57,443 bases of DNA from an uncultured Lachnospiraceae bacterium. Its GTDB lineage: Bacteria; Bacillota; Clostridia; Lachnospirales; Lachnospiraceae. The translations under genes were made by a program, and so were the position numbers. Each line of letters opens with the position of its first letter. The stretch's first letter is position 1. Positions 1 to 7,193 of the stretch are shown here, piece after piece. A model generated the notes under the pieces. The model was not told the DNA's origin, did not search any database, and was given only the letters and a program-made list of their open reading frames with translations. The stretch covers positions 1-57,443 of the forward strand of contig CANRDO010000017.1 in the NCBI GenBank assembly GCA_947629385.1. Reading direction: 5' to 3'.

Positions 1-1022
1 CGCTTCTTCGACGGATAGTGCGTCACGAACACGAAATCCGCGCCGTACTCTTCCTTGAAATATTTGCCGATCAGCGACTCCTCCTCCGGCTCCAGATCGT
101 ACGGGTTGCGGATCGGACGGTCATATTTTTCGGATACAAGCTGCTTTGCGCGGTCGAAGCGCACCATCGGAATCTGCTCCACGTTCGGAAGCGTAACATT
201 CAGGATATGCAGCTCGTCGGCGTATTTCTCCTCCAGCAGCTTCATCGTGTACTGCAGAAATCCGGTCTCCATCTCCATGATGTCAACAAAACTATCGATG
301 TAGCCCATCTCGAAGTCCAGGCTTGTATACTCGTTCAGATGGCGCTTCGTGTTGTGCTTCTCGGCGCGGAACACCGGCGCGGTCTCGAAGACGCGGTCGA
401 ACACGCCGACCATCATCTGCTTGTAAAACTGCGGGCTCTGCGCCAGCACCGCCGGGCGGTGGAAATAGTCCAGCTTGAAGATGTTGGAACCGCCCTCCGC
501 GCCCTTCGCGCCGATCTTCGGCGTGTGGATCTCCGTGAACTGCTGGCTGTACAGGAAATCGCGGAAGCCACGCACGATGCCCTCCTGCAAGCGGAACTTC
601 GCGCGCTCGCGCACGTTGCGCAGCTCGATACTGCGGTTGTTCAGCTTCGCCTCGAGCGAGGTCTTCAGCTTCCATTTGCCAATTGGCAGCGGCAGCGTAT
701 CGTAGGGCGTCGTGAGAATTTCGCCCTCCGTCACGCGCAGCTCGATGCCGTGCGGCGCTCTCTCATCCGCGCTCAGTGTGCCGACAAGCTCTACCGTCTG
801 CGCTTCGCGGATCTTCTCCGCAGCAAGGCTCGATGTGCCCTCCTCAAACACGCACTGCAGCAGCCCGCCGCGCTTGCGCAGCACGACGAACACCACGTCG
901 CCCATGTCGCGCACCGTGTGCACGGCGCCGTTCACCTTCACCACGCTGCCGATGCGCTCCGGCTTCAGCAGCTCATCCAGCTCCAAGGCTTCCTTCTCTG
1001 TCACTCCTGATAAAAATTCCAT
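1..1022 (-). CDS. aspS: Aspartyl-tRNA synthetase, archaeal-type (probably non-discriminating), 3' end cut by window
   Basis: Class II aminoacyl-tRNA synthetase that charges tRNA with aspartate in the cytoplasm. Reading leftward from ATG at 1022, the protein opens with an OB-fold anticodon-binding domain (about residues 15-110) and then the class II catalytic core. The motif 2 region reads FRAEKHNTKRHLNEYTSLD. The HNT..RHLNEY form is typical of archaeal-type AspRS rather than AsnRS, whose equivalent usually carries RHL.EFW. The ribosome binding site GAGAGGAG lies just upstream. About 340 codons are visible and the C-terminus is missing. The T-box in front appears to read an Asn codon, which suggests the enzyme makes Asp-tRNA(Asn) for transamidation. 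That role is inferred; an AsnRS is the less likely alternative. Confidence 0.82.
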   Translation of the reverse strand, partial: MEFLSGVTEKEALELDELLKPERIGSVVKVNGAVHTVRDMGDVVFVVLRKRGGLLQCVFEEGTSSLAAEKIREAQTVELVGTLSADERAPHGIELRVTEGEILTTPYDTLPLPIGKWKLKTSLEAKLNNRSIELRNVRERAKFRLQEGIVRGFRDFLYSQQFTEIHTPKIGAKGAEGGSNIFKLDYFHRPAVLAQSPQFYKQMMVGVFDRVFETAPVFRAEKHNTKRHLNEYTSLDFEMGYIDSFVDIMEMETGFLQYTMKLLEEKYADELHILNVTLPNVEQIPMVRFDRAKQLVSEKYDRPIRNPYDLEPEEESLIGKYFKEEYGADFVFVTHYPSKK

Positions 1023-1330
1023 AATGTTCTCCTCTCCGTTCCGGGACGCAAAGAGTCCCGGAACATCCTATGATATTCCGGGACGGATATGATAATGCCA
1101 TATGAATATATCCGCGGTACCACCCGCATTGCAGACGCCTTTGTCTGCCACTCTTGTGCACTTAACGCGTGCGACGTACTGCCCTACTGAATGAGCTTTC
1201 ATCGTTCGAACAGTCGGCTCCGGAGTGTTCCCTATTGTCCCCTTCCCTCAATCAGCGCTCTCAGTCGGTGACGCCGAATTCCTGTCGAGCTCCCGGGACA
1301 GAGTCTCCTTCATCGCTTTTCTGTGATGAA
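1022..1330 (-). ncRNA. T-box riboswitch leader of aspS (Asn-type specifier)
   Basis: On the minus strand the leader contains the hallmark T-box sequence TGCGGGTGGTACCGCGG (1112-1128). Upstream is a stem I region starting GATGAAGGAGACTC and ending GGGAACACTCC, so the specifier triplet before CTCC reads AAC (Asn) followed by A. GAA (Glu) overlaps it by two bases. Downstream, three alternating copies of GTCCCGGAA/TTCCGGGAC (about 1033-1083) can pair as a hairpin followed by TCTTT, or as a second hairpin next to the ribosome binding site. Uncharged tRNA should therefore raise aspS expression. The T-box call is firm; the specifier is a reading of the primary sequence without folding software. Confidence 0.9.
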
Positions 1331-1333
1331 GCA

Positions 1334-1362
1334 ATCCTACCACAAAACTTTTTTGATGGCAA
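1334..1362 (-). promoter_or_regulatory. Sigma-A promoter of the T-box/aspS transcript
   Basis: On the minus strand a -35 TTGCCA (1357-1362) and a -10 TAGGAT (1334-1339) are 17 bp apart. They sit just ahead of the T-box stem I start and are divergent from the asnA promoter. Confidence 0.6.
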
Positions 1363-1394
1363 GGGGTTTTCAAATTTTTTTGCGAAAGAAACGG

Positions 1395-1423
1395 TTGCAA
1401 ATCCGCCTGTATTTTGCTATAAC
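1395..1423 (+). promoter_or_regulatory. Sigma-A promoter of asnA
   Basis: -35 TTGCAA (1395-1400), 17-bp spacer, -10 TATAAC (1418-1423). It lies about 38 bp upstream of the asnA ATG, so the leader is short and holds no T-box of its own. Confidence 0.6.
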
Positions 1424-1460
1424 GAAAAGGAATTATGATCTGTCACGGAGGAAACTCAAG

Positions 1461-2471
1461 ATGAACCACTTAATCATCCCGGAGGGGTACACGTCCGCGC
1501 TTTCGCTGTACGACACGCAGATCGCGATCAAGACCGTCAAGGATTTTTTCCAGCAGACGCTCGCGTCCCAGCTCAATCTGCTGCGCGTGTCCTCCCCGCT
1601 TTTCGTCGACCCGGCGTCGGGCCTGAACGACAACTTAAACGGCGTCGAGCGCCCGGTCAAATTTGGCATCAAGGAGCAGAATGAGGCCGAGGCCGAGATC
1701 GTCCACTCGCTCGCGAAATGGAAGCGCTACGCACTGAAGGAGTACGGCTTCGCGCACGGCGAAGGGCTCTATACGGATATGAACGCGATCCGTCGCGATG
1801 AGGATACCGACAATATCCACTCAATCTACGTGGATCAGTGGGACTGGGAGAAGGTCATTCGCCGCGGCGAGCGCAACCTCGACACGCTGAAGAAGGTCGT
1901 GACATCCGTCTACAAGGCCCTGAAAAAGACTGAGGTCTACATGTCGATCCAGTACGACTACATCGGAGAAGTGCTGCCACGCGAGATTTTCTTCATCACC
2001 TCGCAGGAGCTCGAAGACCTGTACCCGGAGCTGACGCCGCGTGAACGTGAATACGAGATCGTCAAGGAAAAGGGCGCCGTCTGCGTCATGCAGATCGGCG
2101 GGCTGCTCGCCTCAGGTGTAAAGCACGATGGGCGCGCGCCGGACTACGACGACTGGAATCTGAACGCAGACATCCTCGTCTACTATCCGGTACTCGACAT
2201 CGCGCTAGAGCTCTCGTCCATGGGAATCCGTGTCGACGCGGAATCTCTGGCTCGCCAGCTGAAAATCGCAGGCTGTGAGGAGCGCGCCGAACTGCCGTTC
2301 CAGAAGGCAATCCTTAATGGCGAATTGCCGTACACGATCGGAGGCGGTATCGGTCAGTCCCGCATCTGCATGTTCTACCTGCGCAAAGCGCACATTGGTG
2401 AGGTACAGTGCTCGCTTTGGCCACCGGAGATCGTGCAGGAAGCCGCAAAGGGCGGAATTAAGTTGTTGTAA
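1461..2471 (+). CDS. asnA: Aspartate-ammonia ligase (asparagine synthetase A)
   Basis: Makes asparagine from aspartate, ammonia and ATP in the cytoplasm. The 336-residue product has the family's length and its C-terminal signature GGGIGQSRICM followed by HIGEVQ. The N-terminal region carries the family's DNLNGVERPVKF segment. The ATG at 1461 is chosen because GGAGG lies 9 bases upstream; a longer in-frame reading from 1323 would run through the promoter. It is divergent from the T-box-controlled aspS, so free-asparagine synthesis and Asp-tRNA charging sit back to back. AsnA shares the class II aaRS fold but lacks a tRNA-binding domain. Confidence 0.95.
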   Translation: MNHLIIPEGYTSALSLYDTQIAIKTVKDFFQQTLASQLNLLRVSSPLFVDPASGLNDNLNGVERPVKFGIKEQNEAEAEIVHSLAKWKRYALKEYGFAHGEGLYTDMNAIRRDEDTDNIHSIYVDQWDWEKVIRRGERNLDTLKKVVTSVYKALKKTEVYMSIQYDYIGEVLPREIFFITSQELEDLYPELTPREREYEIVKEKGAVCVMQIGGLLASGVKHDGRAPDYDDWNLNADILVYYPVLDIALELSSMGIRVDAESLARQLKIAGCEERAELPFQKAILNGELPYTIGGGIGQSRICMFYLRKAHIGEVQCSLWPPEIVQEAAKGGIKLL

Positions 2472-2511
2472 ATATAGCGCCCTTGAGTAATAATCCGACA
2501 CATATAAACAA

Positions 2512-2560
2512 CCGCAGGATTGCCCGTTTATCCGGACAGCCCTGCGGCATTTTTATATAT
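2512..2560. terminator. Bidirectional rho-independent terminator between asnA and dapL
   Basis: CCGCAGG (2512-2518) pairs with CCTGCGG (2541-2547). It is followed by CATTTTTATAT on the plus strand, and by a T-rich tract on the minus strand, so it can end both convergent transcripts. Confidence 0.7.
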
Positions 2561-2570
2561 ATTTGGAAAC

Positions 2571-3785
2571 TCACATCTTCTTGATCCGCTCCAGCGCGGC
2601 CACGGTGTTCTCGTAGGTGCCGAACGCGGTCAGGCGGAAGTAGCCCTCGCCGCTCGGCCCGAAGCCGGAGCCCGGCGTACCGACGACATTCGCGTGTTCG
2701 AGCAGGTAGTCGAAGAACTCCCAGGAGGTCATCCCATCCGGCGTCTTCAGCCAGATGTATGGGGCGTTCACGCCGCCGGAAACGGTGTAGCCTGCCTCGG
2801 CGAGCCCTTCCTTGATCGTCTTCGCATTCTTCATATAGTAGGCCACCTGCGCCGCAAGCTGCTCTTTGCCCTCCGGGGAGTAGACTGCCTCGCCGGCTTT
2901 CTGGACGATATACGGAGCGCCGTTGTACTTCGTGCCGTGGCGTCTCGCCCAGAGCGAGTGCAGCATGACGTCGCCGCATTTCAGATCCTTCGGGATCACG
3001 GTGTAGCCGAGACGCGTGCCCGTGAAACCCGCGTTCTTCGAGAAGGACTTCAGCTCGATCGCGCAGGTCCGCGCGCCCGCGCACTCAAAGATCGTGTGCG
3101 GCACATCGTCCTCGGAAATATACGCCTCGTAAGCCGCATCGTAGATGATGACGGCGCCGACCTTGTTCGCATAATCCACCCACTCCTGCAGCTGCGCCTT
3201 TGTGATCGTGGCGCCGGTCGGGTTGTTCGGGAAGCACAGATAGATCAGATCCGGCATCTCCTTCGGGAGCTGCGGCGCGAAATTATTCTCCGCCGTACAC
3301 GGCATGTAGATCACGTCGCTCCACACCTCGGTCTTCGGATCATAGGTGCCGGTACGCCCTGCCATAACGTTCGTGTCCACATACACCGGGTAGACCGGAT
3401 CGCAGACCGCGATCTTGTTGTCCACGCTGAAGATCTCCTGAATGTTGCCGGAATCACATTTCGCGCCGTCAGAGACGAAGATCTCGTCCGCGGCGATCTC
3501 ACAGCCGCGATCCTGATAATCGTTCTTCGCGATCGCGCTGCGCAAAAACTCGTAGCCGAGATCCGGCGCGTAGCCGTGGAACGTAGCCGCGTCTGCCATC
3601 TCATCCACCGCGCTGTGCAGCGCTTTGATGATCGCCGGGGCGAGCGGCTGCGTCACGTCGCCGATGCCGAGGCGGATCACGGACTTGTCCGGATGCGCCG
3701 CCTGAAATTCATTCACTTTTCTGCCGATCGTCGAGAACAGGTAGCTCCCCGGCAGCTTCAGATAATTGTCGTTGATCTTAAACAT
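2571..3785 (-). CDS. dapL: LL-diaminopimelate aminotransferase
   Basis: PLP-dependent class I/II aminotransferase that converts tetrahydrodipicolinate directly to LL-2,6-diaminopimelate, the short DapL route to lysine and peptidoglycan. The 404-residue length is typical. The Schiff-base lysine lies in [15 protein letters not shown] (about residue 248), and the PNNPTG motif is visible. A GGGAGG ribosome binding site precedes the ATG at 3785. It lies downstream of dapF on the same strand, separated by about 105 bp that carry a sequence element shared with the glnA and hisC upstream regions. Together with DapF it supplies meso-diaminopimelate. Confidence 0.95.
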   Translation of the reverse strand: MFKINDNYLKLPGSYLFSTIGRKVNEFQAAHPDKSVIRLGIGDVTQPLAPAIIKALHSAVDEMADAATFHGYAPDLGYEFLRSAIAKNDYQDRGCEIAADEIFVSDGAKCDSGNIQEIFSVDNKIAVCDPVYPVYVDTNVMAGRTGTYDPKTEVWSDVIYMPCTAENNFAPQLPKEMPDLIYLCFPNNPTGATITKAQLQEWVDYANKVGAVIIYDAAYEAYISEDDVPHTIFECAGARTCAIELKSFSKNAGFTGTRLGYTVIPKDLKCGDVMLHSLWARRHGTKYNGAPYIVQKAGEAVYSPEGKEQLAAQVAYYMKNAKTIKEGLAEAGYTVSGGVNAPYIWLKTPDGMTSWEFFDYLLEHANVVGTPGSGFGPSGEGYFRLTAFGTYENTVAALERIKKM

Positions 3786-3797
3786 GTCAGATTCCTC

Positions 3798-3893
3798 CCA
3801 TAGATTTATATGTATCTTATGAGCCGTGTTTTATGAGCCATGCCCAACCTCGAAAAAGCTTACTAGGCAAGGTCATTGCTTTCGCGAAAACTA
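3798..3893 (-). repeat. Intergenic leader element, dapL copy
   Basis: Minus strand: CGCGAAAGCAATGA, then CCTTGCC, CGAGG and GGCTCAT repeated twice. The glnA and hisC leaders show the same order of blocks. The palindrome TTTTCGCGAAA begins right after the dapF stop codon. Its function is unknown. Confidence 0.4.
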
Positions 3894-4796
3894 TAACCTG
3901 ATCTCTCCGTCGAACACGACCTCGGCCGGCCCTGTCATGAACACGGTGTTTTTCTTCCTGTCCCACTGAATGTGCAGGTCGCCGCCGCGCAGCTTCACGG
4001 TCACAGCATCCTCCGTCCAGCCATTCAGGATGCAGGCCACCGCCACGGCGCACGCGCCCGTCCCGCAGGCCCAGGTCTCCCCGGCGCCGCGCTCCCACAC
4101 GCGCATCTGCACAGTATTCCGGTCGAGCACTTTAATGAATTCTGTATTCACGCGATCCGGGAACGCCGGATGATGCTCGAAATCCGGTCCGATGGCCTCG
4201 ATCTTCAGTCCGTCGACGTCGTCCACGCAGGTCACGCAATGCGGATTCCCCATCGAGACGCAGGTCACCGGATAGTCTTTTCCATTTACCCGGAGCATCC
4301 TGCCGACGATCGGATTTCTCACAGAACATGCCTCGGCAGCCGCATCCGGCTTTGTCCCCATCTTTGCCGCAGCTTTTTCTTCCTCCAGCTTCGTCACGTC
4401 CACCGGGATCCGCTCTGCCTCCAGGATCGGCGCGCCCATATCGACCTTCACAAGCGTCACCTTGCCGTCCTCCACGGTCAGATCCAGCGTCTTGATCCCG
4501 CTGCCGGTCGCCACCGTGATGCGCGTCTTGTCCGTCAGGCCGTAATCATAGACATACTTCGCCACGCAACGGATGCCGTTTCCGCACATCGCGCCCAGGG
4601 AGCCGTCCGAATTGTACATCTCCATCTCAAAATCCGCGACGTCCGAAGGCTTGATCAGGATCAGCCCGTCCGAACCGATCCCGAAATGACGGTCGCTGAT
4701 CCGCTTCGCCACGCTGCCCGGATCCGGCACCGTCTCCTGAAAACAGTTGACGTACACGTAATCGTTGCCGATCCCGTGCATCTTCGTAAACTTCAT
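3891..4796 (-). CDS. dapF: Diaminopimelate epimerase
   Basis: Cofactor-independent racemase-type enzyme that converts LL- to meso-diaminopimelate. Both catalytic cysteines are visible: C71 in GAMCGNGIRC and C244 in WACGTGACA. The start MKFTKMHGIGND is canonical. The 301-residue protein carries a low-complexity Ala/Glu/Lys-rich insertion at about residues 135-160, between the two pseudo-symmetric halves, which makes it slightly longer than most family members. It is first in a dapF-dapL unit with its own promoter at 4852-4880. Confidence 0.95.
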   Translation of the reverse strand: MKFTKMHGIGNDYVYVNCFQETVPDPGSVAKRISDRHFGIGSDGLILIKPSDVADFEMEMYNSDGSLGAMCGNGIRCVAKYVYDYGLTDKTRITVATGSGIKTLDLTVEDGKVTLVKVDMGAPILEAERIPVDVTKLEEEKAAAKMGTKPDAAAEACSVRNPIVGRMLRVNGKDYPVTCVSMGNPHCVTCVDDVDGLKIEAIGPDFEHHPAFPDRVNTEFIKVLDRNTVQMRVWERGAGETWACGTGACAVAVACILNGWTEDAVTVKLRGGDLHIQWDRKKNTVFMTGPAEVVFDGEIRL

Positions 4797-4851
4797 CGCT
4801 CATTTCCTCTCATTCTATGCGCCCTGAATTTCCCGCCGCTTTGTCTTTTCT

Positions 4852-4880
4852 ATGATACACAGCATTTTCTTTCATGTAAA
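4852..4880 (-). promoter_or_regulatory. Sigma-A promoter of dapF-dapL
   Basis: Minus strand -35 TTTACA (4875-4880), 17-bp spacer, -10 TATCAT (4852-4857), about 56 bp ahead of the dapF ATG. Confidence 0.6.
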
Positions 4881-5052
4881 GCACAAATTCTGCTTTCTTT
4901 CTCTCACTGAGTGCTCCGTCATTTCATCAATATCCGCAAAAGGGAGGATGTCTCCGGGAAGGACCTACAGGGGCGTCCACCCGGAGATGTTCCTGCCTCT
5001 ACAGCGTCCGAAATCGTTCACCTGAATGAAATTGGGAGTGAACTTCGGCTCT

Positions 5053-5601
5053 CTACGTCCGCATCAACGCAAAGATCATCTGCGCGGTCTCCACCATGTT
5101 TGTCCCGCTGTCCATGCTCGTCTTCTGCAGATACCGGTGCGCTTCCTCCTCCGTCATGTGGTTCCGCTCCATCAGCAGAGCCTTGGCCTCCTCGATCAGC
5201 TTCCGATCCTTCTCGCTGCGCTGCGGCGGCTGCATGCGCTTCCGCCTCCGCCGGCGCTCCAGATTCTCGATCACCATGTCGAGCGAGCTGACGAGATCGT
5301 GAGCCTTAAGCGGCATCTCTATGCTGACGACGCCTTCTGCGACTCCCTCCGAGAGCGCCCGCGCCGAGGCCACCAGCACCATCTCAAAGGAAGGCGTCAC
5401 GTTTCTGTACACTTCCTCGTAGATCATGTCCGGATAACGATATCCGCCGACAATGACCCCAGAGCCGAGCCGATCGGCCGCCGCGAGCGCCTGCGCCCCG
5501 CTCGTACACACCGCGCTGACCATATAACCGCTGCGTACCAGTAGATTCCGGATGCTCTTCGCATCTTCGATTCTCGGAAATACTACCACTACATTTATCA
5601 T
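5053..5601 (-). CDS. ANTAR-domain RNA-binding antiterminator with degenerate receiver domain
   Basis: Regulator of 182 residues. Residues 1-115 look like a response-regulator receiver fold (MINVVVVFPRIEDAKSIRNL), but the usual phosphoacceptor aspartate block is replaced by a Gly/Tyr-rich strand, so phosphorylation is doubtful. A basic linker (LERRRRRKR) follows. Residues 128-182 form an ANTAR three-helix domain (EKDRKLIEEAKALLMERN, then TEEEAHRYLQK). ANTAR proteins bind hairpins in leader RNAs and prevent termination. The gene is 71 bp downstream of glnA, and glnA has a terminator in its leader, so glnA is the obvious candidate target (inference). The ATG at 5601 has AGGAGG in good position. 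Confidence 0.9.
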   Translation of the reverse strand: MINVVVVFPRIEDAKSIRNLLVRSGYMVSAVCTSGAQALAAADRLGSGVIVGGYRYPDMIYEEVYRNVTPSFEMVLVASARALSEGVAEGVVSIEMPLKAHDLVSSLDMVIENLERRRRRKRMQPPQRSEKDRKLIEEAKALLMERNHMTEEEAHRYLQKTSMDSGTNMVETAQMIFALMRT

Positions 5602-5672
5602 CGATATCCTCCTGTTTGGTGAATTTCATAGGCAGCAAGCCGTACAGGCTCATCGCCAAACGCACAAAACAG

Positions 5673-7004
5673 TCAGATCTTCGCCAGATAACGGTCAAGC
5701 TCCCACTGGCTCACGCTCGCCCGGTATTCCTCCCACTCTTTTTTCTTCTCGCGGATAAAGCGCTTCGCCGCGTGCTCCCCGAGCACATCGTAAATGTATC
5801 TGTCCTGCTCCAGAGCCTGCACCGCCTCGAGCAGATTACCCGGCAGACATTCAATGCCGCGCTCGATGCGCTCCTCCTCCGTCATGGCAAAAATATTTGC
5901 GTCCACGGCCTCCGGCGGCATGATCTTGTTTCGTATTCCATCCAGTCCGGCCGCCATGCAGACCGCGAGCGCCAGATACGGATTCGCCGCGGAATCCGGG
6001 CTGCGAAGCTCGATCCTTTGTCTTGGGTCGTCCGTCGCCGGAATGCGGATCAGCGGGCTGCGGTTTGTCACCGACCACGCGATGTAGACCGGCGCCTCAT
6101 ACCCCGGAACCAGCCGCTTGTAGGAGTTGACGAGCGGATTTGTGACCGCCGTGATCGCGCGGATGTGCTTCATGATGCCACCGATAAAGAAGAGCCCTTC
6201 CTCGCTCAGATGTGAAGGAGCGTCCGGATCATAGAATATATTGGCACCGTCCCTCGCGAGCGAAAGATTCAAATGCATCCCGGAGCCGTTCACGCCGCTC
6301 TTCGGCTTCGGCATAAAGCTCGCGTGCAGGCCGCAGCGCTTCGCGATCGTCCGCACGACCAGCCGCACGGTCATCATCCCGTCCGCCGCGCGCACCGCCT
6401 CATCGTAGCGGAAATCGATCTCGTGCTGCGCCGGAGCCGCCTCGTGGTGCGACGCCTCCACGACATAGCCCATCTCCTCAAGCGTCAGGATCATGTCGCG
6501 CCGCGCGTTTTCGCCGAGGTCGATCGGACCGACGTCGAAATAGCCGGCCTGCTCGTGCGTCATCGTGGTGGGGAGGCCGTTGTCGTCCGTGTGAAACAGG
6601 AAAAACTCACACTCGGGACCCACTTCCAGACTGTAGCCCATCTTCTGCGCCCCGTCTACCACCTGCTTCAGGATATAGCGCGGATCGCCCTCAAACGGCG
6701 TGCCGTCCGCATTGCAGACGTCACAGATAAACCGCGCTACCTTCCCGTGCTGAGGACGCCACGGAATGATGCAGAACGTGTCGAGATCCGGATGCAGAAA
6801 CAGATCCGAATTCTCGATCGGGACAAAGCCCTCGATCGACGCCCCGTCAAATGTGATCTTGTTCTCAAGGACGCGGTCGAGCTGGCTTGTCGTGACCGCG
6901 ATATTTTTCAGTTCTCCCATGAGATCTGTAAACTGCAGCCGGATGAATTCGACATCTTCCTCCTCGATGATCCTTCTGATATCTTTCTGCGTATATTTGC
7001 TCAT
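5673..7004 (-). CDS. glnA: Glutamine synthetase, type I
   Basis: Condenses glutamate and ammonia to glutamine using ATP; cytoplasmic dodecamer. The 443-residue length fits GSI-alpha. Visible landmarks are the N-terminal beta-grasp FIRLQFTDLMGELKN, EVGPECEFFLF, the ATP-site region GSGMHLNLSL and NRSPLIRIPA. No adenylylation-type extension is seen, as expected for the Firmicutes form. The ATG at 7004 is preceded by AAAGGAG at a spacing of 5; the in-frame extension to 7076 lies in the leader. Regulation is likely at the leader terminator (7094-7129), with the downstream ANTAR gene as candidate regulator. Confidence 0.95.
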   Translation of the reverse strand: MSKYTQKDIRRIIEEEDVEFIRLQFTDLMGELKNIAVTTSQLDRVLENKITFDGASIEGFVPIENSDLFLHPDLDTFCIIPWRPQHGKVARFICDVCNADGTPFEGDPRYILKQVVDGAQKMGYSLEVGPECEFFLFHTDDNGLPTTMTHEQAGYFDVGPIDLGENARRDMILTLEEMGYVVEASHHEAAPAQHEIDFRYDEAVRAADGMMTVRLVVRTIAKRCGLHASFMPKPKSGVNGSGMHLNLSLARDGANIFYDPDAPSHLSEEGLFFIGGIMKHIRAITAVTNPLVNSYKRLVPGYEAPVYIAWSVTNRSPLIRIPATDDPRQRIELRSPDSAANPYLALAVCMAAGLDGIRNKIMPPEAVDANIFAMTEEERIERGIECLPGNLLEAVQALEQDRYIYDVLGEHAAKRFIREKKKEWEEYRASVSQWELDRYLAKI

Positions 7005-7028
7005 GGCTTCTCCTTTCTTTTCCGTGCC

Positions 7029-7097
7029 TGAGCCGCGCTCGCGGGCCCCTCGCCTGTGTCCGGCCGCGGATGGCATAGCTCATTGTTTTCGCGAAAA
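7029..7097 (-). repeat. Intergenic leader element, glnA copy
   Basis: Minus strand: TTTTCGCGAAAACAATGAGC, then TATGCC, CGAGGGGCCCGCGA and GGCTCA. It shares TCATTGYTTTCGCGAAAA (plus strand) with 3873-3890 and TCGCGGGCCCCTCG (plus strand) with 21909-21922. It lies between the leader terminator and the glnA ribosome binding site. Confidence 0.4.
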
Positions 7098-7129
7098 AAG
7101 GGCGTTCTTCCCCAATGAAAGAACGCCCT
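7094..7129 (-). terminator. Promoter-proximal rho-independent terminator in the glnA leader (candidate attenuator)
   Basis: On the minus strand AGGGCGTTCTT pairs perfectly with AAGAACGCCCT around a 9-nt loop and is followed by TTTTTT. It starts only about 10 nt after the expected glnA start site and ends about 90 nt before the glnA ATG. It is therefore inside the glnA leader. It would also stop read-through from the surface-protein gene. Confidence 0.85.
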
Positions 7130-7146
7130 CGCCCATTCATCCAGTA

Positions 7147-7175
7147 ATGATAACAGGCGCAATTTTTTTTGTCAA
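7147..7175 (-). promoter_or_regulatory. Sigma-A promoter of glnA
   Basis: Minus strand -35 TTGACA (7170-7175), 17-bp spacer beginning with an A-tract, -10 TATCAT (7147-7152). It lies just downstream of the stop codon of the surface-protein gene and just upstream of the leader terminator. Confidence 0.75.
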
Positions 7176-7193
7176 CCCCTGACGCCGCGCGGT

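Noticed and set aside
2520..3803. Long plus-strand reading frame opposite dapL (427 codons), and similar long frames opposite dapF, glnA, the LTA-type gene, the ABC gene and glmM
   Set aside because: They are antisense shadows in GC-rich genes: rich in Arg/His/Leu, with no recognisable domains and no ribosome binding sites, while the opposite strand encodes clear enzymes.
7099..7160. Canonical ANTAR paired-hexaloop motif in the glnA leader
   Set aside because: A small TCAT/ATGA stem with a six-base loop occurs just before the terminator, but the loop lacks the usual A1 and G4, so I do not claim it.
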